Below, one piece after another: positions 54,624-63,060 of a stretch of DNA of 64,000 bases. Within the stretch, counting starts at the first letter, position 1. The number at the start of each line of letters is the position of its first letter. The notes below the pieces were generated by a model. The model did not search any database. It had not been told where the DNA came from and saw only the letters and a list, made by a program, of their open reading frames with translations. Source of the DNA: Aequorivita sp. CIP111184 (GTDB lineage: Bacteria; Bacteroidota; Bacteroidia; Flavobacteriales; Flavobacteriaceae); assembly GCF_900489465.1 (NCBI RefSeq), contig NZ_UEFQ01000036.1, positions 34,945 through 98,944 on the forward strand, read 5' to 3'. A program made the position numbers and the translations under genes.

Positions 54624-55455
54624 TTGAACAGTAATTATGGTTAGTTATAAAATAATTTTTTAGAATTTTAATATTTTGTTAACATATTGTGGCGTTAAAT
54701 TTAACAATTTAAAATATAAAATCTAATGACTATTTCCAATAAATATGATATACATCTAAATTTTAATGATAAACCACTCTTTCATAGAAGTTTTATTAGG
54801 ATAATTTTTTTTTGATGGATTAATTGTAGACAATTTTTAAACTCAAAAATTAGTGATTTAAGTAATTACTTGATTTAGTATAATTCATATTATTATCTAT
54901 CATATTATAATAAACCATAAGAAGGAAATTTTCGGGGTTGGTTAATTTGTTTTATACAAATCCAAATCACCCAACTTTAAATTTTTTTTAATTCAATCTC
55001 CAAATTTAAAAAACGAATTCCACACAATTTTACGGGAAACCGTAAATTGGAATAAAAATCTTCTGTCCTAGGAAAAAATTTCTTTCTATCCTCAAAACTG
55101 AACCAATTTTACTAAAAAGAAAATTATTGCAGAAATTCTCGTGAAAATCATTCGGTTTTTGATGAGAACATGATTTTATTAGAAATTGGGTTCTTGATCT
55201 CTTCAAAAAATAATTTTTACCTACCCAAACAAATGATTATAGCCGTGATACATGCCTTGAAATGCTCCTTCACTCCTTTAAAAAAATAAATAACTTGATT
55301 ACGGTTTTCCGTAAAGTTTTCTTAGGAAGTTATTTTAGATTTGTTTTGATTTTTGGAACTATTGATCCAAAATTGCATAATTCTTTGGTTAAAGTTATAT
55401 CTATGCAAATAAGAATCTTAATGATATTTCATAGTTTTGAAAAAAGGTTTTATAT
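54624..55455. promoter_or_regulatory. Divergent regulatory region with two related palindromes
   Basis: An 832-base, very AT-rich gap between the Ter operon and the plus-strand transglutaminase-like gene. It holds TTTACGG-GAAA-CCGTAAA (55029-55046) and TTACGG-TTTT-CCGTAA (55299-55314), two palindromes with the same TTACGG half-site and a four-base centre, as expected for a dimeric regulator or a short hairpin pair. No reading frame in the gap looks real. Divergent promoters must lie here, but no perfect TTG/TAnnTTTG pair was found. Confidence 0.5.
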
Positions 55456-56568
55456 ATGCGTTTTGTAAAAATCTTTATTATTTTAATTTTCATTACGCTA
55501 ACAAGTTGTTTAGATAATGGTAAAACTGTCGAATTTAACCCTGATCTACCACTGAAGGAAGAAACAGAAGCGATTACTTTTCAAGGAGAAAAAGGAGATG
55601 TGGATAAAATTTTAAAATTCGAATTGTATAAAATGAAATACTCACTAGAGTTATCATTCGAAAATGACATTCTAAATCATTTTAATAATGCTGAAAGAAA
55701 TTTACAATATTATACTGATGAACAACCTGAGAATGCTACTGAAGAATTTTATAATATCTTTCTTAATGATGATAATGACCTCGCCCTTCTAGAAGGTATT
55801 TTAGAATCTTTAAGAAATAGAAATATTGGTAATGATTATGACATGGTTCAATTAATAACTTCCTTCGTTCAGTCCTTACCCTATGAAATTGCGGAACCTC
55901 AAAAATACCCATATGAAACACTTTATCTTAATAAGGGTGACTGTTCAGATAAATCAGTTCTTTTATGTAAACTTTTTATTCTCGAGGGATATGATGTCTG
56001 TCTTTTTTCTTATGACAAAGCAAAACACATGTCTGTTGGATTAAAAGTTGATGAAAATGAAGATTCTTATAATTCAGGGTACATTTATATAGAATCTACA
56101 GCAATAATTCCAATCGGAGAAATTCCGACAGAATTAGTTGGTGGAATAAAAATAGACGAAGCTCCTAATGTAATATTACCTAAGGAAAACGGAGATAATA
56201 CATATAATGAGTTTAATAATTTAAAGCTATTTTATAGCAAGCTAACTAAAATGTATGGAGAAGAATATCTTTCAACATCAATAAAAGGCAAAAACCTATT
56301 AGAACAAATGCAAATGTTAGCGCTAAAAAATGATTCATTACAAGATGAACAATCTTCAATGAACCATGTGTTAGATTCCCTTAAAATAGTCATTACCGAG
56401 AAAGGATGCGGAGGAACAGTACCTGAGTCCATATATGAGGATTGTATGAAGATTAATAAGCTTTATAACAAATTTGTCAAAAATTATAATAATCTAAATA
56501 CCCTAACAGTTAATTCCAATGAAATTTATAATCAAAAAGTAAATTTATTTAATTCTCTCAAGAAATAA
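55456..56568 (+). CDS. Transglutaminase-like lipoprotein
   Basis: 370 residues. Lipobox FITLTSCLDNG with acylated Cys18. Residues about 130-225 are a transglutaminase-like papain fold: Cys in LNKGDCSDKSVLLCKLF (about 155-171), His in KAKHMSVGLKV (about 191-201) and an acidic partner in YIYIESTAI (about 215-223). Such proteins process or cross-link envelope proteins or act as peptidases. The C-terminal 100 residues form a coiled coil (LLEQMQMLALKNDSLQDEQ). It is the first gene on the plus side of the island's divergent region. Confidence 0.75.
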   Translation: MRFVKIFIILIFITLTSCLDNGKTVEFNPDLPLKEETEAITFQGEKGDVDKILKFELYKMKYSLELSFENDILNHFNNAERNLQYYTDEQPENATEEFYNIFLNDDNDLALLEGILESLRNRNIGNDYDMVQLITSFVQSLPYEIAEPQKYPYETLYLNKGDCSDKSVLLCKLFILEGYDVCLFSYDKAKHMSVGLKVDENEDSYNSGYIYIESTAIIPIGEIPTELVGGIKIDEAPNVILPKENGDNTYNEFNNLKLFYSKLTKMYGEEYLSTSIKGKNLLEQMQMLALKNDSLQDEQSSMNHVLDSLKIVITEKGCGGTVPESIYEDCMKINKLYNKFVKNYNNLNTLTVNSNEIYNQKVNLFNSLKK

Positions 56569-56697
56569 ATAAATTAAGAGAAATTAAGTATGAATATGTA
56601 TTTTAAAATAATAATTTTTAACCAGATAGATATTACCTTATTGTAATTTATATATTTGAAATAATAAAGATTATTTTAAAAATTAATTATTAGAAAA

Positions 56698-57213
56698 ATG
56701 AATGTTATGGTAAAAAGAAACTACATTATTGATCTATTTTGTAAAATATCATTACTATCTCTTTTAGTATTATTAAATTCTTGTTCTTCTCAATCTAAAG
56801 AATCTTATTTAGATAATTATAAAGATTTTATCAGCGAGATTAGTAGTGATACTAATGAATATACAGAAGAGGAGTGGATTGAAATGGATGAAGAATATGA
56901 AAATTATTCTGGAGATTTATATGATGAATATCAAGAGGATTTAACTTTTCAAGAAAAAATGCTACTGAAAAAATATGCAATTCAATACAATTTTTTTAGA
57001 TATAAAGAAGATGCATCTGCGTTAATTAATCTTTTTAATAAAAAAGATTATGATAAACTAAAAGAGCAATTAAAATACTACTCCGATAATGAAATGGAAG
57101 CAGATATCGAAAATCTTAAAAACCAAGCGGATAAATTTGGGAGTGAAGCTTCCAAAGCATTTGATGATATTTTAAAAGAATTAAACGAAGCTAACCTACA
57201 AGATGAGGATTAA
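56698..57213 (+). CDS. DUF6565-like lipoprotein
   Basis: 171 residues with a lipoprotein signal (LLVLLNSCSSQ, Cys about 29). The mature protein is helical and acidic, starting SYLDNYKDFISEISSDTNEYTEEEW, a pattern shared with small Bacteroidota lipoproteins. Two possible starts (56698 and 56707); the second gives a more typical signal length. The stop overlaps the PqiA-like gene by 11 bases, so both are translated together. Confidence 0.65.
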   Translation: MNVMVKRNYIIDLFCKISLLSLLVLLNSCSSQSKESYLDNYKDFISEISSDTNEYTEEEWIEMDEEYENYSGDLYDEYQEDLTFQEKMLLKKYAIQYNFFRYKEDASALINLFNKKDYDKLKEQLKYYSDNEMEADIENLKNQADKFGSEASKAFDDILKELNEANLQDED

Positions 57214-57673
57214 ATATATTATAACTTTATTTCTATCATTTTCAATAATTTTTTTTATTCTTGGACTTACATACCCTCTTCTAGTAACAAAACAACAAGT
57301 GTTTGGGGTTATACTAAAATATCAAGAAATTAAATTATTTGATTCTGTTAAAATATTTTATAAAAATAATGACTACTTATTGGCAGCTATTATATTTTTA
57401 TTTACAATAATATTACCAATTATAAAATTTTTAGAATTATTGAATAGAAATCTAATTTTTTATGCCGTACCAAAAAAAATTAGCCATATTCTTCATTCCT
57501 TAGATAAATGGAGTATGCTTGATGTTTTTTTAGTGGCATTATTGCTATTAAATTTCAAAATGGATTCCAATCTCATTGTTATGAAACTTCAAATTGGAAC
57601 AACTTTTATAACACTTTCAATTATAACTAGAATGATTACTGTGGCAGTCATGGATTATTACCATCGAGACTAA
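57203..57673 (+). CDS. PqiA-like integral membrane protein
   Basis: 156 residues, four membrane helices. FFILGLTYPLLVTKQ (helix 1 end) and LDKWSMLDVFLVALLLL (near 113-130) are typical of the paraquat-inducible protein A family; the W-x-M-x-D-V-F motif is its hallmark. PqiA-type proteins support envelope lipid homeostasis. It is half the length of E. coli PqiA, representing one repeat. It overlaps the upstream lipoprotein gene. Confidence 0.82.
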   Translation: MRIKYIITLFLSFSIIFFILGLTYPLLVTKQQVFGVILKYQEIKLFDSVKIFYKNNDYLLAAIIFLFTIILPIIKFLELLNRNLIFYAVPKKISHILHSLDKWSMLDVFLVALLLLNFKMDSNLIVMKLQIGTTFITLSIITRMITVAVMDYYHRD

Positions 57674-57839
57674 CAATACCTCTTGCTTTTGGAATATTTG
57701 GTGTAATAATATGTTAAAAGGTTAGTGATATTATAAGAAAAAAATACGGAGTGAATTAATAGACAACCTTCAAACATCTTCATTAAATGTTGTGTTGACT
57801 ATTTATAAATTTTACAAATTGATAATATATTTAACGTAT

Positions 57840-58775
57840 ATGAAATTGTTTTTAAATAGATTATTATTTTTCTTAGTCATTATATTCTTAAGCTCTGGTT
57901 GTAATGGGCGTAATGAAGACTCAAAGGCCACCGCCGCTAACAACGACAGCATTAAGAATGTTCAACAAACATTCATTGTTGAACCTATTAGAAAAGAAAA
58001 TTCTTTAAAATCAAAATCATTGACCCTAGCTTCTTGGAATATTCAGGATCTAGGCAGCACAAAAAACGCAGTGGAATTAAATGAGATTGCAAACATCCTA
58101 AGAAACTTTGATATAGTAGCAATACAGGAAGTAGTAGCTAAAGACCCTGCTGGTGCACAAGCTGTTGCAAAAATTGCCGACGAACTTAATCGAATGGGTT
58201 CAAAATGGGATTATCAAGTAAGTGACCCTACCAAGAGTCCCTCAGTTTATATAAGCGAACGCTATGCTTTCCTTTGGAAGACATCAAAAGTAAGCTTGAT
58301 TCATCAGGCCTATTTAGATAAAGAACTGGAAGATATATGTAACCGCGAACCTTATATCGCCACCTTTAAACTTAAGGGGGAATCAGATCCTTTTTATGTC
58401 ATCACCTTTCATTCACGCAAGTTCAATGACAGACCGGAAGAGGAAATCATTCATTTCTTGGATTATCCGGATCGTATAAAATCAAATCGAATTATTATTG
58501 CTGGTGATTTTAACTTGGACGAAAAACATCAAGTTTGGAAGCCCTTTTATAGAAATGGTTTTAAAAGTGCTTTACAAGATACGCCCACCACATTAAAAAT
58601 GAAATGCAAAAACGACAACTATCTTAATCATGCTATTGACAATATTTATTTCGCTTCAAGTATCGAGCGAATACAGTCGGGAAGTATAGACATTGTCGGT
58701 TCTTGTCAAAAACTTGAAAGGACTCGGGGAATCTCAGATCATTTACCCATTTTTATGGAATTTAAACTTAAATAA
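57840..58775 (+). CDS. Endonuclease/exonuclease/phosphatase-family lipoprotein (DNase I-like)
   Basis: 311 residues from the ATG at 57840, chosen because it gives a proper lipoprotein signal (FLVIIFLSSGCNG); an upstream Met would add 16 non-signal residues. The DNase I-like fold shows ASWNIQDLGS, VAIQEVV (metal-binding Glu), FHSRKF, AGDFNLDE and the C-terminal SDHLPIF catalytic motif. It is likely an envelope-exposed nuclease. It is more GC-balanced than its neighbours. A separate unit from the PqiA gene (166-base gap). Confidence 0.9.
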   Translation: MKLFLNRLLFFLVIIFLSSGCNGRNEDSKATAANNDSIKNVQQTFIVEPIRKENSLKSKSLTLASWNIQDLGSTKNAVELNEIANILRNFDIVAIQEVVAKDPAGAQAVAKIADELNRMGSKWDYQVSDPTKSPSVYISERYAFLWKTSKVSLIHQAYLDKELEDICNREPYIATFKLKGESDPFYVITFHSRKFNDRPEEEIIHFLDYPDRIKSNRIIIAGDFNLDEKHQVWKPFYRNGFKSALQDTPTTLKMKCKNDNYLNHAIDNIYFASSIERIQSGSIDIVGSCQKLERTRGISDHLPIFMEFKLK

Positions 58776-58779
58776 TCAT

Positions 58780-58953
58780 TTGCTCTTTAAAATTATCATA
58801 TTAATTCTCGCAATCCTGCTTTTGGTCTGCCTCCTAAAAATGTCTTACGGGTTTTACGAGATGATTCGTTTCTTGACATTGATAGGTTTCGGAATTTTAG
58901 CTTATCAAGCCATCAACTTGATAGCAATACAGCCTATTAACAACTCTATTTAA
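58780..58953 (+). CDS. Small two-span membrane protein (57 aa)
   Basis: Begins with a TTG at 58780, five bases after the nuclease stop: MLFKIIILILAILLLVCLLK, a short loop SYGFYEMIRFL and a second span TLIGFGILAYQAINLIAI. Composition and spacing suggest a real small membrane protein co-transcribed with the nuclease. An earlier in-frame Met would overlap the nuclease gene by 83 bases, which is unlikely. Confidence 0.5.
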   Translation: MLFKIIILILAILLLVCLLKMSYGFYEMIRFLTLIGFGILAYQAINLIAIQPINNSI

Positions 58954-59029
58954 AAACAAGTCAATATTCAATTATAAATAATTTGGTCACTCTATTCTTT
59001 AACCTGTTTAGTTATTTTAGGACGGGACA

Positions 59030-59079
59030 ACTCCATAGATACTTCATAGATACTCCATACATACTCCATAGATACTTCA
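59030..59079 (+). repeat. 11-bp tandem repeat
   Basis: Four and a half copies of ACTCCATAGAT (variants ACTTCATAGAT and ACTCCATACAT), one helical turn per unit. It lies between the small membrane gene and the right-hand copy of the island repeat. No array spacers, so it is not CRISPR. Confidence 0.9.
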
Positions 59080-59217
59080 CTAAAAGGCATTGGTCTTAAT
59101 ATCCCATTCCACACACTTTTCCTCCCGACCTCTGCCCTACGCAAAAAAGAGTGTTCCACTACATCTTAAAAGAAACTTTTGGAAAGAAAACTTTTTTAAA
59201 GAAACATTGTGCAGATA

Positions 59218-59244
59218 AACTTTGCTTTTTTCCAAAGCAAAGTT
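59218..59244. repeat. Perfect 11-bp hairpin at the right repeat border
   Basis: AACTTTGCTTT (59218-59228) pairs exactly with AAAGCAAAGTT (59234-59244) around TTTCC. It abuts a two-half-site element (59242-59267) and the start of the right-hand long repeat. Confidence 0.75.
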
Positions 59245-59257
59245 ACATAACGCAGAC

Positions 59258-59739
59258 ATTATAGAACAAAAAGGTTATTCTGTAATTCCCATTAAAGATT
59301 GTGCTATGTTGCTATAATTCTATATTATGTAAAATATCCCAGAATGTTCAGTACGCTTCATTTAAAATCCGTTGGGGGTCATTAAACTTTTTGGTTTTCG
59401 TCTGATTTCAAGTGTCCGTTGGTATGTTCTATAATTAGACGCTATGTAAAATTGCCGCGCACATTGTGCTTGCTTGAATAATTTTGCTCTTTCAGATTAT
59501 GCAGAAATGGTTTTATTATTTGTTACTTTCCAGACAGCCGCACAAAAGCAAACATTCGTCTTAACTGATTATTTAGTTCTTTTAAGAATTACATAGCTAT
59601 AAAAAGTTTTCAGGAACATTTGGGATAGCTTCCCGTAAGAGTAAAAAATTTATCCCAGCACTCCATCCAATCATAAATTTCTTTACCCTTACTCGTTTCG
59701 TTCTTTTGTTGATTATTTTTTTGGTTTAGTACATTTATT
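59258..59739 (+). repeat. Long direct repeat, unit 1, right copy
   Basis: About 482 bases matching 38223-38706 with scattered substitutions and small gaps, same orientation. It includes a second two-half-site element (59426-59452) identical to that at 38391-38417. It marks the right border of the island. Confidence 0.9.
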
Positions 59740-59789
59740 AAATTCTGGAACTAAAATTGAAAACTTGTTACTACATTATTGTTTAGCCT

Positions 59790-60042
59790 TTCTTTTTCCT
59801 TGATGAAAAAGAAACAAAAAATCAAGGCTTCAGAATACTTTGGAAACAATGTACGGGTCGCTCGCTACACTTTAGGAAAGCTTGGAATGTCTTAAGACTG
59901 CCTTGAACTGCCATTAAACTTTTATCAAATTAAGAATATGTAGTACTAACACCCTAAAGTGCTTAACGCTCCCTCCCCTATTGTTTTACCAAAGTTTTCT
60001 GAGGCCAAAGAAACATTCTCATTCAGTTTAAGCATTTACAAT
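59790..60042 (+). repeat. Long direct repeat, unit 2, right copy
   Basis: About 250 bases matching 39164-39416. Here it follows unit 1 after only about 50 bases, against about 457 in the left copy, which holds an extra gene. Confidence 0.88.
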
Positions 60043-60182
60043 TTTAAACAGGAAATATTTTACATTTTTAAATATTATGCCAAAAACATACTATAATGTT
60101 AACATAATTTTAATATTTATGCCTAATTTTTATTATATTCACTCTATAATTGAATTTAATAAATAACCCTAAATCTAAAATT

Positions 60183-61985
60183 ATGAAAAAAATTATTCTT
60201 ATTTTAACCCTCGCAATGAGTCAGTTTATCTACTCGCAAATCCCCTACACTCACATTGCAACATCAAATGGCAGTGCTGAAAGAGTTGCAAATTTTCGTG
60301 TTACAGATGTAACAAATGATTTTCTTGAAATCACTAACTCCACTCAATACGATAATTCATTTATACCCAGCATTTGGGCACATCAACAATCTGACAACAG
60401 ATATTCCTTAAGAGTTTTTGCTAGCACTACATCTTCTAATGATAATGGATCTTTACCTTTGATGGTTTTTAGATCTGAAATAAGGAACAATATTAATTTA
60501 AGTGCGCCTTCTTCAAATTCAGTATTTCCTTGGGGACCTACTTCCAGTAATGTTTCAACTAGACCACTATTCAGTTGGGAAAATGGAGATACTCAATTAA
60601 TGAGATTGATTGCTAATGGAAACCTGGGAATCGGAACAATAAACCCTTCCGCCAAGCTTCATGTAGATGGAACTGTTCGTTTTGAAGGACTTACAAATAC
60701 TACAACAGATCCCTATGTACTAACAAGCGACTCGAATGGAAATATTAAAAGACAACTTATATCAACCATCGGTGGAGGGACTACAAATAATTGTTCTTCC
60801 TTAAATTTTCTAACAAAAAATGGATCTACAGGTTTAGAGTGTAGTTCAGTTTTTGATAATGGAAATGTCGGAATAGGACTTTCAAATCCACAAGAAGCTT
60901 TACATATTAATGGAAATATTAGAGGAAATCAAACCGGAGGTGCATTGCGCGTGCAAACTTCTAATGGTTACGTAGATATAGGACCAAAAAGTTCTCAAAA
61001 TTCAGGATTTGACACAGATCGTTCTGCTTTCAGATTTAATAAACAAATCGAAATATATGGCGGGACACTTACTTCTTCAGCTTCCTTTGTACCAACAGAT
61101 ATGGATTTAAAACTTCAAACAAATGGTGTTACCAGAATTTTTGCGGATAGTAATAATGGTTTTATTGGAATAGGTCTTAACAATCCACAGGAAGTTTTAC
61201 ATATTAATGGAAATATTAGAGGAAATCAAACCTCGGGAGCATTACGTATAAATACCACAGCGGGTTATATTGACATAGGGCCAAAGAATTCTCAAAATTC
61301 AGGATTTGATACTGATCGTTCTGCCTTTAGGTTTAATAAAAAAATTGAAATAAATGGAGGTATTCTTACTTCTTCAAATTCCATAGTACCCGCAGATAAA
61401 GATTTAAAACTTCAAACCAATGGAGTTACGAGAATTTTTGTAGATGACTCTAATGGTTATGTAGGTGTTAATACTCTAACACCATCGGCAAATTTACACT
61501 CAAAAGGATCAGCTCGTTTTGAAGATTTACCAAGTGATAAAACCAATTTTACACTCGGAATCGATAACGATGGTTATGTGTATAAAAAAAGAGACGGTAG
61601 TTCTGCTTTAAAAGAGGAAATTGAGAATTTATCAAGCGTTGTTCAAAAACAACAAGAACAAATAAATAAACTTCAGGATATTTTAAATGGCATTTTAAAG
61701 AATAATGAGAAAGAAAAATATCTCTATTCTAAAATTGTATCTATTAATCCTAATCCCACAATGAATGATGTGAATGTTATTCTAAATATTGATGCAATGG
61801 CTCAAGATGTTAAGTTGCTATTAAATAGCATTTCAGGCATAACTTTAAGTAATATTAACATACAAGAAAGGAATCGGGGCGTAAAAAAAATAATAGAAAG
61901 AAAGAATTATTCATCAGGAACATATATTTTAGCCCTCGTTGTCAATGGTAAGGTTGTTGATAGCAAGCAAATAATTTTTAAATAG
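60183..61985 (+). CDS. Secreted tail-fibre-like repeat protein with T9SS sorting tail
   Basis: 600 residues from the ATG at 60183 (MKKIILILTLAMSQFIYSQ signal peptide). The middle has repeated tail-fibre-like motifs NGNLGIGTINPSAKLHVDG, NVGIGLSNPQEALHINGN and GFIGIGLNNPQEVLHINGN. Two 99-residue units (about 60862-61158 and 61159-61455) are nearly identical. A coiled coil (LKEEIENLSSVVQKQQEQ) precedes a T9SS type A-like sorting domain (SINPNPTMNDVNV and YSSGTYILALVVNGKVV). It is exported through the outer membrane and attached to the surface. Adhesin-like role inferred. Confidence 0.82.
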   Translation: MKKIILILTLAMSQFIYSQIPYTHIATSNGSAERVANFRVTDVTNDFLEITNSTQYDNSFIPSIWAHQQSDNRYSLRVFASTTSSNDNGSLPLMVFRSEIRNNINLSAPSSNSVFPWGPTSSNVSTRPLFSWENGDTQLMRLIANGNLGIGTINPSAKLHVDGTVRFEGLTNTTTDPYVLTSDSNGNIKRQLISTIGGGTTNNCSSLNFLTKNGSTGLECSSVFDNGNVGIGLSNPQEALHINGNIRGNQTGGALRVQTSNGYVDIGPKSSQNSGFDTDRSAFRFNKQIEIYGGTLTSSASFVPTDMDLKLQTNGVTRIFADSNNGFIGIGLNNPQEVLHINGNIRGNQTSGALRINTTAGYIDIGPKNSQNSGFDTDRSAFRFNKKIEINGGILTSSNSIVPADKDLKLQTNGVTRIFVDDSNGYVGVNTLTPSANLHSKGSARFEDLPSDKTNFTLGIDNDGYVYKKRDGSSALKEEIENLSSVVQKQQEQINKLQDILNGILKNNEKEKYLYSKIVSINPNPTMNDVNVILNIDAMAQDVKLLLNSISGITLSNINIQERNRGVKKIIERKNYSSGTYILALVVNGKVVDSKQIIFK

Positions 61986-61993
61986 TTTATTTT

Positions 61994-62035
61994 GTCTAGT
62001 CCTAAATAACCTGTATCGGTTATTTAGGACTAGAC
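61994..62035. terminator. Perfect 18-bp hairpin
   Basis: GTCTAGTCCTAAATAACC (61994-62011) is followed, after the six-base loop TGTATC, by its exact reverse complement (62018-62035). There is no strong T-run on the plus side, so it is either a terminator of unusual length or another structured element. Confidence 0.6.
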
Positions 62036-62064
62036 ATATAAATAACGGCTTAAATTGTCTTAAA

Positions 62065-63060
62065 ATGGGAATAATAAAAAACACATTATACACTTTTTCC
62101 AATCCAAAATTTATTAATTATTTTAAAAGTCAACCAATTTTTCCGTATTATCATGTTGTTGATGATAAAGAAATTTTTCATATAAAGCATCTTTACAAAT
62201 TTAAAAATCGACAACAATTTATAGAGGACTTAAACTTCCTACTTGAAAATTATCATCAATTAGATCCTAAGGATATTATTAGAAAAAAAATACCGCCTAA
62301 CTCATTCCTATTAAGTTTTGACGACGGACTGAGTCAAGTTTATACTGATGTATATCCAATATTAAAAGAAAGAAAAATAAAGGCAGTTTTTTTCATAAAC
62401 CCTGATTATATTGATAATAAGACTATAATGTATAAGCATGGGTTGAGCCTTTTACTAGAAAAACTTAAAACCCTCAAAGCGGATGACAACTTTATTATTC
62501 AAGCAAGAGATAAGATTTATTTAGACTTCAATTCCAAAGAAGATTTAATTGATAAAATCAAGAAAATATCATATACAGAAAGAGACAAAATAAATGAATT
62601 GCTTTCAGTATTTAAAATTGATATTGATGCTTATTTAGAAAATGTTAAGCCCTACCTCACAAAAAATCAGATTAAAACTATGGTAGCAGACGGATTTTAT
62701 TTTGGGGGTCATACAATGTCGCATCCTCCACTTACTGCTTTGTCAGAATTTGAACAAAAAAAAGAAATAATTAATTCAATTGAATGGTTAAAATCAAATT
62801 TTGATATAAAATATTCTTTTTTTGCTTTTCCATTTTCAGACAAAAAGATTTCAAAAAAAGTAATAAATGATTTGTTTAAATATGATAAAGATTTATTGCT
62901 TTTTGGTAATTCTGGTCTTAAAAAAGATATTAGCGATCGTATAATACAACGTTTTTCTTTGGAAAAACCTAATAAACTAGGAAGTCGCCAAATTATAACA
63001 GAAAATTTATATAAGCAATATAATAGATTTATTGGCAAATATGTTATCAAAAGGAAATGA
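62065..63060 (+). CDS. Polysaccharide deacetylase (NodB-like)
   Basis: 331 residues, cytosolic by its start. The NodB metal motifs are FLLSFDDGLSQVY (about 88-100) and GGHTMSHPPLTAL (about 216-228, the HxxxH pair). SFFAFPFSDKKIS follows the expected catalytic order. A helical insert (about 125-205) is longer than in typical chitin deacetylases. It probably deacetylates a cell-surface or lipid-linked glycan during synthesis. The stop overlaps the acetyltransferase start by 4 bases (ATGA), so the two form an operon that adds or removes acyl groups. Confidence 0.87.
   Translation: MGIIKNTLYTFSNPKFINYFKSQPIFPYYHVVDDKEIFHIKHLYKFKNRQQFIEDLNFLLENYHQLDPKDIIRKKIPPNSFLLSFDDGLSQVYTDVYPILKERKIKAVFFINPDYIDNKTIMYKHGLSLLLEKLKTLKADDNFIIQARDKIYLDFNSKEDLIDKIKKISYTERDKINELLSVFKIDIDAYLENVKPYLTKNQIKTMVADGFYFGGHTMSHPPLTALSEFEQKKEIINSIEWLKSNFDIKYSFFAFPFSDKKISKKVINDLFKYDKDLLLFGNSGLKKDISDRIIQRFSLEKPNKLGSRQIITENLYKQYNRFIGKYVIKRK

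Noticed and set aside
55262..55468. 68-codon plus-strand frame in the divergent gap
   Set aside because: It overlaps a palindrome and the start of the lipoprotein gene, and its composition is just AT-rich translation.
59030..59079. Possible CRISPR array
   Set aside because: Units are 11 bp and contiguous with no spacers, and no cas genes are in the window.
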